36,204 nt of DNA from Candidatus Giovannonibacteria bacterium (GTDB taxonomy: Bacteria; Patescibacteriota; Minisyncoccia; JACPKW01; UBA11713). Below, piece by piece: positions 8,397 to 16,777 of this stretch. The stretch covers positions 1 to 36,204 of the forward strand of contig JACOXM010000012.1 of the NCBI GenBank assembly GCA_016176285.1. Reading direction: 5' to 3'. Under the pieces are notes generated by a model. That model ran no database searches, was not told the origin of the DNA, and worked only from the letters and a program-made list of their open reading frames with translations. Position 1 is the first letter of the stretch. Each line of letters opens with the position of its first letter. A program made the position numbers and the translations under genes.

Positions 8397-9108
8397 ACAT
8401 AAGCCGCGCTCTACGTCTCACGACGGCTTCATGTAAAGTAGCAAAAAGATTCGAAGATGTCCAATATAATGCGAGCGCTGCAGGGAATTTTATAGAAATG
8501 AAAAAGATCAGCGCGGGGAAAATATAAAGAGATTGGATGGCAAATGCCCTTGACATCTCTTCCCTCATACTCGTTCCCTTTTTCGGAATTGTCGGGTTGG
8601 CTAATTTCATTTGCGCGAACTGCGAGGCCGCTGCAAGAAAAGCAAACGTCCAGCTCGGCAAAGCTAAATCAACCAATCCCAGAAAATGCGTCTTAATGGG
8701 GGAGGGCATCGAAATAAAAGAGTAAAGATTGCCCCCGGACAAAAGTCCCTTCCAAAAAAGCCTGTAAAGCGCGATCAATATCGGCAATTGAATTAATAAC
8801 AAAAAACAGCCCGATAGGGGGTTCACGCCATGCTCCTTGTAAAGCTCCATAATTTTTTTCCCCTGTTCGTCCGCTTTATCTTTGTGCGTTTCGCGTATTT
8901 TATTTATGTGGGGCTCGAGTTCCTTCATTTTTATCTGCGTGAGGAGCGAGCGATGGGTCAGAGGAAAAATAATTATCCTTACTAGAATTGTTAAAATTAT
9001 TATCGCGATGCCTACATCGTGGTACGGAACAACCCCAGTTAAAAAAGCGAGGGCATTAAAAAGGGGGCGATAAATTATTTCATTGTAAATAAATGGAAAG
9101 ATATTCAT
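8371..9108 (-). CDS. yidC: YidC/OxaA membrane protein insertase
   Basis: A 245-residue polytopic protein of the short, Gram-positive-like type without the large periplasmic P1 domain. It shows the first core helix with the conserved groove arginine (IIILTILVRIIIFPLTHRSL), the cytoplasmic helical hairpin (KMKELEPHINKIRETHKDKA), and later helices including CFLLLIQLPILIALYRLFW. It inserts and folds membrane proteins with or without SecYEG, and here would serve the many membrane proteins of both envelope machines. It overlaps jag downstream and shares an ATGA overlap with yidD upstream. Confidence 0.95.
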   Translation of the reverse strand: MNIFPFIYNEIIYRPLFNALAFLTGVVPYHDVGIAIIILTILVRIIIFPLTHRSLLTQIKMKELEPHINKIRETHKDKADEQGKKIMELYKEHGVNPLSGCFLLLIQLPILIALYRLFWKGLLSGGNLYSFISMPSPIKTHFLGLVDLALPSWTFAFLAAASQFAQMKLANPTIPKKGTSMREEMSRAFAIQSLYIFPALIFFISIKFPAALALYWTSSNLFATLHEAVVRRRARLMYGRGEGKN

Positions 9109-9329
9109 GACTTAAACGGGTCAAACAAATTTTTCTGAAAAGGATGGCATCGAATAATCCTTAAAAAACCCTTCTTTAAGCCGTAAAAAATGCCTCCATG
9201 CATTATTGCCTCTTTTGTATATTGGGAACATGACGGCTCAAAAACGCAATATTTTCTTTTTCTAGAAAAAATGCTTTGATCCGGAGAAATAAATTTTTGA
9301 TAAAAATTAATTATCGCTATAATTATCAT
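9105..9329 (-). CDS. yidD: YidD membrane protein insertion efficiency factor
   Basis: A 74-residue protein with the family signature: an N-terminal amphipathic or membrane-associated helix (IIAIINFYQKFISP), the CVFEPSCSQYTKEA motif and the C-terminal RIIRCHPF followed by DPF. YidD sits next to YidC at the inner membrane and assists insertion. The gene shares ATGA-type overlaps with rnpA upstream and yidC downstream, the standard order in bacteria. Confidence 0.93.
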   Translation of the reverse strand: MIIIAIINFYQKFISPDQSIFSRKRKYCVFEPSCSQYTKEAIMHGGIFYGLKKGFLRIIRCHPFQKNLFDPFKS

Positions 9330-9652
9330 ATTTTATTAACCAGCGGTGAAATTTCATTATCTATTGTGTTGTAATTGGGGTCTTTTATTCCTTTAGATAA
9401 TAAAATTATTATATCGTATCCCCTTTTCACTGATTCGAGCCTTTTTCTAAAAACCTCCCTGACAACTCTTTTAATATAATTCCTCTTCGTGGCTTTTTTA
9501 ACAAGCCTTCCTGAAATAATTATTGCAAATCGGCAGAGGTTAAGATCGTTTTTTATGAACCTAATGGAAAAATGTTCACTATTAATCCTCTTTCCCCCTA
9601 AAATACGCTTAAAATCTGCCTCCCTTGAAAGGCGGTGGGGGCGAGGGAGCAT
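9326..9652 (-). CDS. rnpA: Ribonuclease P protein component
   Basis: A 108-residue basic protein. It contains LPRPHRLSREADFKRILGGK at the N-terminus and the RNR-type RNA-binding motif KKATKRNYIKRVVREVFR near residues 52-69, both diagnostic for RnpA. It forms RNase P with the rnpB RNA, which is not in this window, to mature tRNA 5' ends. It follows rpmH by 4 bases, as in most bacteria. Confidence 0.95.
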   Translation of the reverse strand: MLPRPHRLSREADFKRILGGKRINSEHFSIRFIKNDLNLCRFAIIISGRLVKKATKRNYIKRVVREVFRKRLESVKRGYDIIILLSKGIKDPNYNTIDNEISPLVNKI

Positions 9653-9656
9653 GTTC

Positions 9657-9791
9657 TTATAAAGCTATTCTAGCCCTTTGTTTTCTTCTTCTTTTTCTCA
9701 TGACCGCCCTTCCTGATGTGGTCTTCTTTCTAGCTAAAAAGCCGTGTGCCCTTCTCCTTTTTCTCTTTTTTGGTTGGTATGTTTGAGACAT
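9657..9791 (-). CDS. rpmH: 50S ribosomal protein L34
   Basis: This gene is absent from the ORF track because it encodes only 44 residues. On the minus strand it begins [20 protein letters not shown] and continues [17 protein letters not shown], the L34 signature (KRKR-x-HGF-x-R-x-x-T-x-x-GR). It is the first gene of the rnpA-yidD-yidC-jag operon. A good promoter places the -10 box only 6 bases before the ATG, so the transcript may be nearly leaderless. Confidence 0.96.
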   Translation of the reverse strand: MSQTYQPKKRKRRRAHGFLARKKTTSGRAVMRKRRRKQRARIAL

Positions 9792-9797
9792 AAAAAA

Positions 9798-9831
9798 ATT
9801 CTAACACAAATTAATATTGTTTCAATATTAA
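9798..9831 (-). promoter_or_regulatory. rpmH operon promoter overlapped by a 9-bp palindrome
   Basis: Read on the minus strand, a -35 box TTGAAA (9820-9825) and a -10 box TAGAAT (9798-9803) are separated by 16 bases. The -10 box ends 6 bases before the rpmH ATG. A perfect inverted repeat, TTAATATTG-TTT-CAATATTAA (9811-9831), covers the -35 box and part of the spacer, the position expected of an operator. The DNA on the dnaA side of it is AT-rich. Confidence 0.6.
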
Positions 9832-9941
9832 CAACAAATCCAGAGTTTACTAACATTCTAGTAATGTTCGGCCGAAGTAGTAAATTTCTGCGTTAAGTAT
9901 AAGATTATTGTTATATTAAGGTTGCTAACATTTCAAAAATT

Positions 9942-11306
9942 ATGACGAATGAAGAATTGTGGCAAACCGCGTTAAATGAGTTGGAGTTAGCGGTTTCGAA
10001 AGCCAATTTTATAACCTGGTTTCAAAATACTTCCATAGCTGATAGGCAAGACGGGGTAATAGTGCTAAATGTCCCTAATGCTTTTGCAAAAGAGTGGCTT
10101 GAATATAAATACCATAAATTTATTTTAAAAGCGCTCCGCAACCTTGCGCCGGATATTCGTAACGTAGAGTATATTATTTCTTCGGAATTAACTCCTTTAT
10201 TGCAAAAAAGGAGGAGGGAGCGCAGTATTGCGCCCCATGAAGAGCAGTTGGAGTTTAAGGAATTCCTGGTTGACCGCGAAACAAACCTAAATCCAAGATA
10301 TACCTTCGATTCCTTTATAGTAGGGCCATTCAACGAATTAGCTCACGCCGCCTCAACTGCGGTAAGTAAGAACCTCGGGCAAGCATATAACCCTCTTTTT
10401 CTCTATGGCGGTGTTGGCTTAGGGAAAACACATTTATTACAATCAGTTGGAAATGAAATAAAAAAATTAAACCCGAGGTTGAGGGTTCTTTATACAACTT
10501 CGGAGCGCTTTACGAGCGAACTTGTGAGTTCAATGCAAAACAATGAAGCGAGTTCGTTTAAAGATAAATATCGATCTTACGATTTGCTTATTTTAGACGA
10601 TATACAATTTGTAGCCGGGAAGGTTAAAACGCAGGAAGAGCTGTTCCATATTTTTAATTCCTTGTATGAAACTGGGAGGCAGATAATTTTTTCATCAGAC
10701 AAGCCGCCGCACGCTATAAATAACCTTGAAGAGCGGCTAAAAAGCCGGTTCGAGGGAGGGATGGTTGCAGACATAGGCCAGCCGGAATATGAATCAAGGC
10801 TCGCAATACTAAAATCAAAGGTGTTGGGCAAGGAAAATTACATCAACCAAGAAATACTTGAGTTTATTGCTTCTAGTGTTCAAAGGAATATAAGAGAGCT
10901 TGAGGGTGCCCTAAATACAGTTGTAGCAAAGTCTAAACTTTCAGGAAAAATGCTAAGTATTCCAGAAATAAAAGAGGTTCTTGATAAAAATACCCAGCCA
11001 AAAAGGATTGTTACCGCGAACCAGATAATTAAATGTGTTGCTGATTTTTTTGATGTTAATGAAAAAATATTATTTGAAAAGACAAGAAAGAAAGAAATAG
11101 TGAAGCCCCGCCAGATTGCAATGTATTTACTGCGCGAGGATTATAACGGCTCTTACCCATATATAGGACAAAGATTCGGCGGAAGAGACCACACAACAGC
11201 AATTCACGCGTTTGATAAAATTTCAAAAGAATTAAAAAAGAGTTCACAGCTTGTTGAAGAAGTGAAAAGGATTCGTGAATTATATGAATATAACAATGTA
11301 AATTAA
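9942..11306 (+). CDS. dnaA: Chromosomal replication initiator DnaA
   Basis: A 454-residue protein of normal length. The N-terminal domain I begins LWQTALNELELAVSKANFITWF. The AAA+ domain has Walker A GGVGLGKTHLLQ near residue 156 and Walker B LLILDDIQF near 214. The C-terminal domain IV carries the DnaA-box-binding signature GGRDHTTAIHAF near 412. It binds DnaA boxes, opens oriC and recruits the helicase machinery. It is transcribed divergently from rpmH, and the intergenic region downstream of it is the probable origin. Confidence 0.98.
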   Translation: MTNEELWQTALNELELAVSKANFITWFQNTSIADRQDGVIVLNVPNAFAKEWLEYKYHKFILKALRNLAPDIRNVEYIISSELTPLLQKRRRERSIAPHEEQLEFKEFLVDRETNLNPRYTFDSFIVGPFNELAHAASTAVSKNLGQAYNPLFLYGGVGLGKTHLLQSVGNEIKKLNPRLRVLYTTSERFTSELVSSMQNNEASSFKDKYRSYDLLILDDIQFVAGKVKTQEELFHIFNSLYETGRQIIFSSDKPPHAINNLEERLKSRFEGGMVADIGQPEYESRLAILKSKVLGKENYINQEILEFIASSVQRNIRELEGALNTVVAKSKLSGKMLSIPEIKEVLDKNTQPKRIVTANQIIKCVADFFDVNEKILFEKTRKKEIVKPRQIAMYLLREDYNGSYPYIGQRFGGRDHTTAIHAFDKISKELKKSSQLVEEVKRIRELYEYNNVN

Positions 11307-11472
11307 CTGTTGATAATTTTATCCAGAAAATTTAAAAAATAAAAAAATTTATTTTAAGTAGAAATTATTATCAAGTTATCAACAAAATAATTTTCCATAA
11401 AAACTAAATAGCCATTAGAAAATCAAAATAAAAAAACTTCTCCACAATTCTTACAAATAAAAATAATAATAT
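11307..11472. other. oriC: Probable replication origin (oriC) between dnaA and dnaN
   Basis: A 166-base, very AT-rich non-coding stretch. It holds several 9-mers one mismatch from the DnaA box TTATCCACA: TGTTGATAA (11308-11316, reverse of TTATCAACA), TTATCCAGA (11319-11327), TTATCAACA (11376-11384) and TTCTCCACA (11438-11446), plus the weaker TTATCAAGT (11368-11376). Runs of A and T between them could act as unwinding element. Gene orientation also switches near here (minus to the left, plus to the right). The rpmH-dnaA gap has no comparable boxes. Confidence 0.75.
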
Positions 11473-12570
11473 ATGAAATTAAATTGTAATAAAAATGAAC
11501 TTTATAGATTAATTAGTCTTGCGGAAAGAAGCACTAGTAAAAATCCCACACTCCCAACTTTATCATCAGTCTTATTAAAGACGGGTAAGAATCAGTTATC
11601 TGTAATCAGCACAAATTTAGAGGTTGGCTTCGAGGGAAATCTTTCCGCGAAAGTGGAAAAAGAGGGAGAGGCTCTCCCCCCGATAAAAACATTAATTTCA
11701 ATACTCTACTCAATACCCGATGAGGAAATAACATTAGAAAATCAAAATAATAACTTAAAAATCACATCAAAAACATCAACCTCAAAAATTAAATGCCTTT
11801 CCGTGGAAGAATTTCCAGTTATCCCGAAAATAAAGAAGGAAAAATTTTTTTCAATTCATCAAGATGACCTTACCCAGGCACTCAAAAACACAATTCCAGC
11901 CGCATCACTTACTCACACAAAGCCGGAACTCGCAAGTATTTACATATATTCGCAGGGGAAATTTCCCATTACGTTTGTGGCAACCGACTCCTTTAGGCTT
12001 TCAGAACACAAAACTTCTTTGAATTTTCCATCCCTTTCCATTTTACTTCCCCAAAAAAGCGCGCAAGAAATAACCAGAATATTTGAAGATTCCGCGGGGG
12101 ATATTGATGTAATATTTAATAATAATCAAATTGTTTTTCAAAACCGGAATATTTCATTTCTGTCACGCCTAACCGAGGGAAGCTTCCCCGAATATCAGAC
12201 AATAATTCCAAAATCTTTCGAAACACAAGTCGTGGTAGAAAAAAACAGCATTTTAGGGTCAACCAGGGCGGCGGGAGTATTTTCATCAAAGCTTTCAGAA
12301 ATAACTTTAAGCGTTAAGGCTGAAGAAGGGAACTTAATAGTTAAGTCTTCAAGCCCGGATACAGGAGAGTACGAAGCCATAAGCACCGCAAAAATATCCG
12401 GACAGGATGTGGAGGCAAATTTCAATTATCACTATCTCCTGGAGGCGCTGCAATTAATTTCAGGGCCAAAGGTTTTTTTAGGCTTTAATGGCGCGCAAAA
12501 GGCGGTCTTGGTAAAAGGAATGGATGAAAGCGGATATATTCATTTAGTTATGCCGATGAGGGGGGTCTAA
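11473..12570 (+). CDS. dnaN: DNA polymerase III beta sliding clamp
   Basis: A 365-residue protein with the three-domain clamp architecture. It begins MKLNCNKNELYRLISLAERS, contains TLPTLSSVLLKT near residue 26 and FVATDSFRLSEHK near 172, and ends HLVMPMRGV, close to the canonical MPMR C-terminus. The clamp encircles DNA and tethers polymerase III and repair enzymes. It follows dnaA after the probable oriC and lies 1 base upstream of the small DciA-like gene, so the two are probably co-transcribed. Confidence 0.97.
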   Translation: MKLNCNKNELYRLISLAERSTSKNPTLPTLSSVLLKTGKNQLSVISTNLEVGFEGNLSAKVEKEGEALPPIKTLISILYSIPDEEITLENQNNNLKITSKTSTSKIKCLSVEEFPVIPKIKKEKFFSIHQDDLTQALKNTIPAASLTHTKPELASIYIYSQGKFPITFVATDSFRLSEHKTSLNFPSLSILLPQKSAQEITRIFEDSAGDIDVIFNNNQIVFQNRNISFLSRLTEGSFPEYQTIIPKSFETQVVVEKNSILGSTRAAGVFSSKLSEITLSVKAEEGNLIVKSSSPDTGEYEAISTAKISGQDVEANFNYHYLLEALQLISGPKVFLGFNGAQKAVLVKGMDESGYIHLVMPMRGV

Positions 12571-12571
12571 T

Positions 12572-12841
12572 ATGGCTTTTATTAAGCTGGAGGGCTATTT
12601 AAAAAAATTCTTAGATCTTGCACCAAAAAAAGATTTAAGTCCGCAGGTTTACGAATTTATAAAAAAAACTTTGCCATATGCCGAATTTAACTTGAAGGTT
12701 AAAAATAAAACCATATATTTTTATGATCTTAATTTTTCCACAAAGAATGAGATTTTCCTAAGAAGGAATGAAATTTTAAGCGGACTCAAGCAAGCCTTAG
12801 GGGTAAATGCCCCCACAAATATTAACTTCCAGAAATTCTAA
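12572..12841 (+). CDS. Small DUF721/DciA-like protein
   Basis: An 89-residue protein beginning 1 base after the dnaN stop. The C-terminal half has a pattern resembling DUF721/DciA, the ancestral bacterial helicase loader or operator: a strand (LKVKNKTIYFYD), then a helix-rich part with NEIFLRRNEILSGLKQALG and a final strand. DciA genes often sit near dnaA and dnaN and have a compact KH-like fold of about this size, so context supports the call. The sequence match is weak and based on pattern only. The last 20 bases overlap the 3' end of the convergent penicillin-binding protein gene. Confidence 0.5.
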   Translation: MAFIKLEGYLKKFLDLAPKKDLSPQVYEFIKKTLPYAEFNLKVKNKTIYFYDLNFSTKNEIFLRRNEILSGLKQALGVNAPTNINFQKF

Positions 12842-15350
12842 TGTTTTTTTCTATCACAGTCTTGTTTCTAACATTATCATAAATAGTGGCTGAAATTTTT
12901 ATTTCTTTTCCCGACTCGCCGTTTATATCCATTGAAAATTCAAATGGGGTGGATTTATAGGACCCTATAAATTCGGAATTTTTAAATACATCAATTTGAT
13001 CAATGGGATAATAACTTTCCGAGTTTATTCTTATTCTGATTCTTGCGCCGCTCGGATAATTATCTTGAGAGGGGACTAAAACTATTTCTCCTCGCGGGGC
13101 GAGTTCTGGGAGATGAATATTATCCCTATCAAGAGGTATTGATGCCGCTGTTTCATCGAAATATCCGTGCGATAAAGCCCATTCTCTCACGGAAGCCTCC
13201 CAGTTTTTAAATTGAGGATCATTATTCGGATTAGATGGAGCTGGGCCGAGCGGGTTATTTTTATCAACCCAATATAGGATGCTGTGGACCTCCTGAATTA
13301 CTTTTTTCTCAATAAGCTCCTCTGGAGTGTATTCCGTGGCTAGCTTCCCCGTTAGCTTGTCAATTTTATATTCCTGGTTTCCCTTCCACTCCCCCCTTAT
13401 AACAGGCTTATCTGTTTCTTGAATTTCCGGAGGAGTAAATTCTTCCACGGGAAGATCTTTAATAACTTCATGCATGGCGGCATTCCATATCGGCGCTACA
13501 ATTAGCCCCGCAACTTTCTTTACCATTTTTGAGTTATCGTTGTTTCCGGCCCATACGCCCATGACAATATTTGGAGTATATCCAATTATCCACGTATCCC
13601 TCGTGTCTTGAGTTGTGCCGGTTTTGACCGCAACCGGTCTCTCTGGAATATACATGGGGGAGTTTTCGGTGAAAGCCGGCGCGCGCGCACTATTATCTAC
13701 AAGCATGTCATTTATCTGGTTTGCTATATTTGTGTCTAGGGCTTGGGTCCTTTGGTCGTGATATTCTTCGAGAATACTTCCATTGCCATCCTCAATTTTA
13801 AGGATTGGCGTATGGGGCGTATAAAATCCGCCGTTAGCGAATGCGCCGTACGCATTCGTCATCTCAAGCAACTTTACCTCCCCGCCTCCAAGGACGAGTG
13901 TTAAACCATACCTCTCGGGGTTTGTAAGCGTTGATATCCCTAAATCGCGAGCAGTGCTTATTGAATCTTTCGTTCCAGCCAAGTAAAGAACTTTTACTGC
14001 GACGATGTTTACGGATTGCGCGAGGGCGTCTTTAAGCGTCACAGGCCCACGGAATTTGTCATCAAAATTTCCCGGATTGTAGCATTTTTCCGGATCTACG
14101 CCCGGGTCAGGAACGCTCCAGGGGGAGCATTGGGTGCTGAATTCGGTCCTGGTGTCGAATAAGACTGTATTGGGCGAATATCCCCTTTTAAACGACGTTG
14201 CGTAAACAAAGGGCTTAAATGAAGATCCGGGCTGCCTTGATCGCAAGGTCATATTTACTTGCGGATCAAATTTACAGTCGATCCCCGGAGCGCATCCCTC
14301 CGGCCGCGGATCCATAAAATAATCCCTCGATCCTATCATCACTAAAATCTGCCCGGTTTTCGGGTCGGTTGCAACCAAACCCTCGTTATACGCGCTAAAA
14401 TTCCTTTCATTCTGTACTGCGGCGTTTTTAATTAGTTCTTCTAATTTCTCCTGCCACTCCCAGTTGAGCGTGGTCGTAACTTTTAGCCCTCCTTTTTCAA
14501 CGACATCCTCCCCGTATTTTTCAACCAGATATTCTCGAATATACAAAGAGAAGTGAGGCGCCCTTATCCCTCCGATAATTTTACCCGCAAATACAACTTG
14601 TTCATTTTTAGACTCTTCATATTGCTCTCTTGATATCATTTTTCCGTCATAGAGCCGGTTTAAAATTATATTTTTTCTGCTCTCTAATTCGTCTCTATGC
14701 GATCCGTAAGGGGAATAGCGCGTCGGCGCCTGGAGCATTGAGGCGAGATATGCGCCCTCCGCGATGGTAAGATCCTTGGCTGGTTTGCCGAAATAAGTTT
14801 GGCTGGCGGCCTCGATTCCGTAGGCGCTTTGTCCGTAGGGGACCTCATTTAAGTAAAATCCCAATATTTCATCTTTGGAATATCTCAATTCAACTTTCAT
14901 TGAAAGAATAATTTCTTTTATTTTTCTTGAGAGGGTTTTATCGGGGGTGAGAAAAGTATTTTTAATAAGCTGCTGGGTAATTGTGGACCCGCCCTGCTTA
15001 ATTTCTCCGGAAAATAAGTTAACAAAAAAAGCTCTTATTATGGATGTTGGGCTTATCCCATAGTGGCTATAGAAATTCTGGTCTTCCATCGCGATTGTGG
15101 CGTCTCTCACGTGCTTTGGAATCTGGTCGAGGGGAACGACTGTTCGCTGAACATCTCCGTGAATATCATAAAGAAGGATTTGGCCCGTCCTGTCGTAAAT
15201 CTTTGTAGATTGAATTATTTTTCGTTGGTCGAGCGATCCGAAGTTTGGGACAGTTGTGGTGGCGAAAATCCAAGCCCCCACAAAAAACAAGAGAAGCGAC
15301 GCTCCCAGGATAGCTAAAATAAGTTTTCGCTTCTGCTTGCTCCTAATCAT
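12822..15350 (-). CDS. Class A penicillin-binding protein 1A (glycosyltransferase/transpeptidase)
   Basis: An 842-residue bifunctional peptidoglycan synthase. One membrane anchor lies near residues 10-30. The GT51 domain shows AMEDQNFYSHYGI near residue 87 and KQGGSTITQQLIKN near 118. The transpeptidase domain has SxxK in PGSSFKPFVY (serine near residue 375), SxN in AQSVNIVAVK near 446 and KTGT near 576. The C-terminus (about 745-842) looks like an extra beta-rich Ig-like domain. It polymerises and cross-links cell wall outside the membrane. Together with the Mur ligase below it indicates a peptidoglycan-containing cell. Confidence 0.95.
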   Translation of the reverse strand: MIRSKQKRKLILAILGASLLLFFVGAWIFATTTVPNFGSLDQRKIIQSTKIYDRTGQILLYDIHGDVQRTVVPLDQIPKHVRDATIAMEDQNFYSHYGISPTSIIRAFFVNLFSGEIKQGGSTITQQLIKNTFLTPDKTLSRKIKEIILSMKVELRYSKDEILGFYLNEVPYGQSAYGIEAASQTYFGKPAKDLTIAEGAYLASMLQAPTRYSPYGSHRDELESRKNIILNRLYDGKMISREQYEESKNEQVVFAGKIIGGIRAPHFSLYIREYLVEKYGEDVVEKGGLKVTTTLNWEWQEKLEELIKNAAVQNERNFSAYNEGLVATDPKTGQILVMIGSRDYFMDPRPEGCAPGIDCKFDPQVNMTLRSRQPGSSFKPFVYATSFKRGYSPNTVLFDTRTEFSTQCSPWSVPDPGVDPEKCYNPGNFDDKFRGPVTLKDALAQSVNIVAVKVLYLAGTKDSISTARDLGISTLTNPERYGLTLVLGGGEVKLLEMTNAYGAFANGGFYTPHTPILKIEDGNGSILEEYHDQRTQALDTNIANQINDMLVDNSARAPAFTENSPMYIPERPVAVKTGTTQDTRDTWIIGYTPNIVMGVWAGNNDNSKMVKKVAGLIVAPIWNAAMHEVIKDLPVEEFTPPEIQETDKPVIRGEWKGNQEYKIDKLTGKLATEYTPEELIEKKVIQEVHSILYWVDKNNPLGPAPSNPNNDPQFKNWEASVREWALSHGYFDETAASIPLDRDNIHLPELAPRGEIVLVPSQDNYPSGARIRIRINSESYYPIDQIDVFKNSEFIGSYKSTPFEFSMDINGESGKEIKISATIYDNVRNKTVIEKNIRISGS

Positions 15351-15383
15351 GTTTTATTTCTTTATTTATCATAATATATGTAT

Positions 15384-16556
15384 ATGGTTAAGGTTTTAGA
15401 GAAAGAAATCAAGGAAATACTTAATAGAAATGTTGAAACCGTTATAGAAAAGGGGAGTCTTTTAAAAAAACTCTTATCTGGCAAGAGGCTTCGAATAAAG
15501 CTTGGGATAGATCCAACCGGAAAAAAAATCCACATAGGAAGAGCGGTTTTATTAAATAAGCTTAAAGATTTTCAGGATTTGGGGCACAGGGTAGTCCTGA
15601 TTATCGGTGATTTTACCGCTGAAATAGGCGATCCTTCGGATAAGCTCGAAAAAAGACCCATGCTTACCAAGAAAGATGTACAGGCAAACTTAAAAAACTA
15701 TTTATCCCAAGTAGGTAAAATTATTGATTTAAAAAAGGCGGAGATACACTACAACTCAAAATGGCTATCGAAATTGAGCTTCGCTGAAATTACAAAAATA
15801 GCGGAAATTTTTACAGTTCAGCAGATGCTGGAGAGAAGAAACTTTAAAGAGCGGTTCACGGCGCATAAAGAGATCAGTTTACGCGAACTATTTTACCCGA
15901 TAATGCAGGGTTATGACTCCGTTATAGTTAAGGCGGACCTGGAAATGGGCGGGACGGACCAACTTTTTAACCTTTTGGCGGGGCGCAAAATACAGGAATT
16001 TTACGGAAAGCCGCCGCAGGAAATTCTGATAATTCAAATGCTTGAAGGAACCGACGGGAGGAAAATGTCCACGTCTTGGGGAAATGTAATCAATATAATA
16101 GACGAACCAAACGACATGTTCGGCAAGGTAATGTCCATCAGGGATAGCCTGGTTGAAAAATATTTCTTTCTTGCGACGCGAATGGATGAAAAAAACATTA
16201 AGTCTGCTCTCGCCATGCCTGCGATTGAAGCCAAGGAAGGGCTGGCGTATGAAATCGTAAAAATATATCACGGGGATGCGGCCGCCAATAAAGCAAGGCA
16301 GTTTTTTAAGGAAACTTTTAGGCAGAAAAAATTACCGGAAGAAGTAGACGAGATAAAATTCAACCGTGCGCAAAAGTTATCAGAAGTATTAATTGGGGCG
16401 GGCTTGGTTTCGTCTGGTTCTGAATTCAGAAGGCTTTTGCGCCAAGGAGCGATAGAATTTGATAACAAGATTGTGCGGGATCCGAATTTCAAACTCGAAG
16501 CTTCGGGGTTTCTGAAGGTCGGAAAAAAGATCTTCGCGAAGTTACTCCCTAAATAA
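15384..16556 (+). CDS. tyrS: Tyrosyl-tRNA synthetase
   Basis: A class I synthetase of about 390 residues. It has the HIGH-like motif HIGR near residue 50 (LGIDPTGKKIHIGRAVLL), the KMSKS-like motif KMSTS near 228 and a C-terminal S4 RNA-binding domain (about 325-390, beginning KLSEVLIGAGLVSSGSEFRR). The layout resembles the TyrRS branch with an S4 domain. The ORF track starts at 15378; I prefer 15384 (MVKVLEKE) because a -10-like CATAAT at 15370-15375 would put the transcription start on or next to it. The stop codon lies inside the left arm of a strong terminator. Confidence 0.95.
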   Translation: MVKVLEKEIKEILNRNVETVIEKGSLLKKLLSGKRLRIKLGIDPTGKKIHIGRAVLLNKLKDFQDLGHRVVLIIGDFTAEIGDPSDKLEKRPMLTKKDVQANLKNYLSQVGKIIDLKKAEIHYNSKWLSKLSFAEITKIAEIFTVQQMLERRNFKERFTAHKEISLRELFYPIMQGYDSVIVKADLEMGGTDQLFNLLAGRKIQEFYGKPPQEILIIQMLEGTDGRKMSTSWGNVINIIDEPNDMFGKVMSIRDSLVEKYFFLATRMDEKNIKSALAMPAIEAKEGLAYEIVKIYHGDAAANKARQFFKETFRQKKLPEEVDEIKFNRAQKLSEVLIGAGLVSSGSEFRRLLRQGAIEFDNKIVRDPNFKLEASGFLKVGKKIFAKLLPK

Positions 16557-16586
16557 AATCCCCCGCTTAGGCGGGGGATTTTATTT
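16551..16586. terminator. Perfect 16-bp palindromic bidirectional terminator
   Basis: Arms AAATAAAATCCCCCGC (16551-16566) and GCGGGGGATTTTATTT (16571-16586) are perfect complements around the loop TTAG. The GC core is flanked by A/T tracts, so it supplies a U-rich tail in both directions. It lies between convergent genes, and the tyrS stop codon and part of the acidic-protein stop codon fall inside the arms. Confidence 0.93.
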
Positions 16587-16713
16587 ACTCTTCTTCCTCC
16601 TCTTCTTCTGTATCAATATCTTTCCACGACTCGGTATTATCCGCAGCGTCGTCTAAGTCGTTTTCATCTTCCCCGTCGTACGAGTCGTAGAAATCGTCTT
16701 TCTTTTTTTTCAT
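16585..16713 (-). CDS. Acidic 42-residue mini-protein
   Basis: Too short for the ORF track. The product starts MKKKKDDFYDSYDGEDEND and ends in a run of seven glutamates; about half of its residues are Asp or Glu. Its stop codon sits at the edge of the shared terminator, which therefore would end this gene's transcript, supporting that the region is transcribed and possibly translated. The upstream ruvC remnant starts 64 bases away on the same strand. No family is recognised. A disordered acidic chaperone-like or ribosome-associated role is only a guess. Confidence 0.5.
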   Translation of the reverse strand: MKKKKDDFYDSYDGEDENDLDDAADNTESWKDIDTEEEEEEE

Positions 16714-16777
16714 GGAAAATTTATTTAATTAGTGCGACCTTTATGGCCTCTAAATCTCCTTTGAAAATAACCGTTGG

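Noticed and set aside
9792-9941. rpmH-dnaA spacer as the origin
   Set aside because: It is AT-rich but lacks DnaA-box-like 9-mers, whereas the dnaA-dnaN spacer has several.
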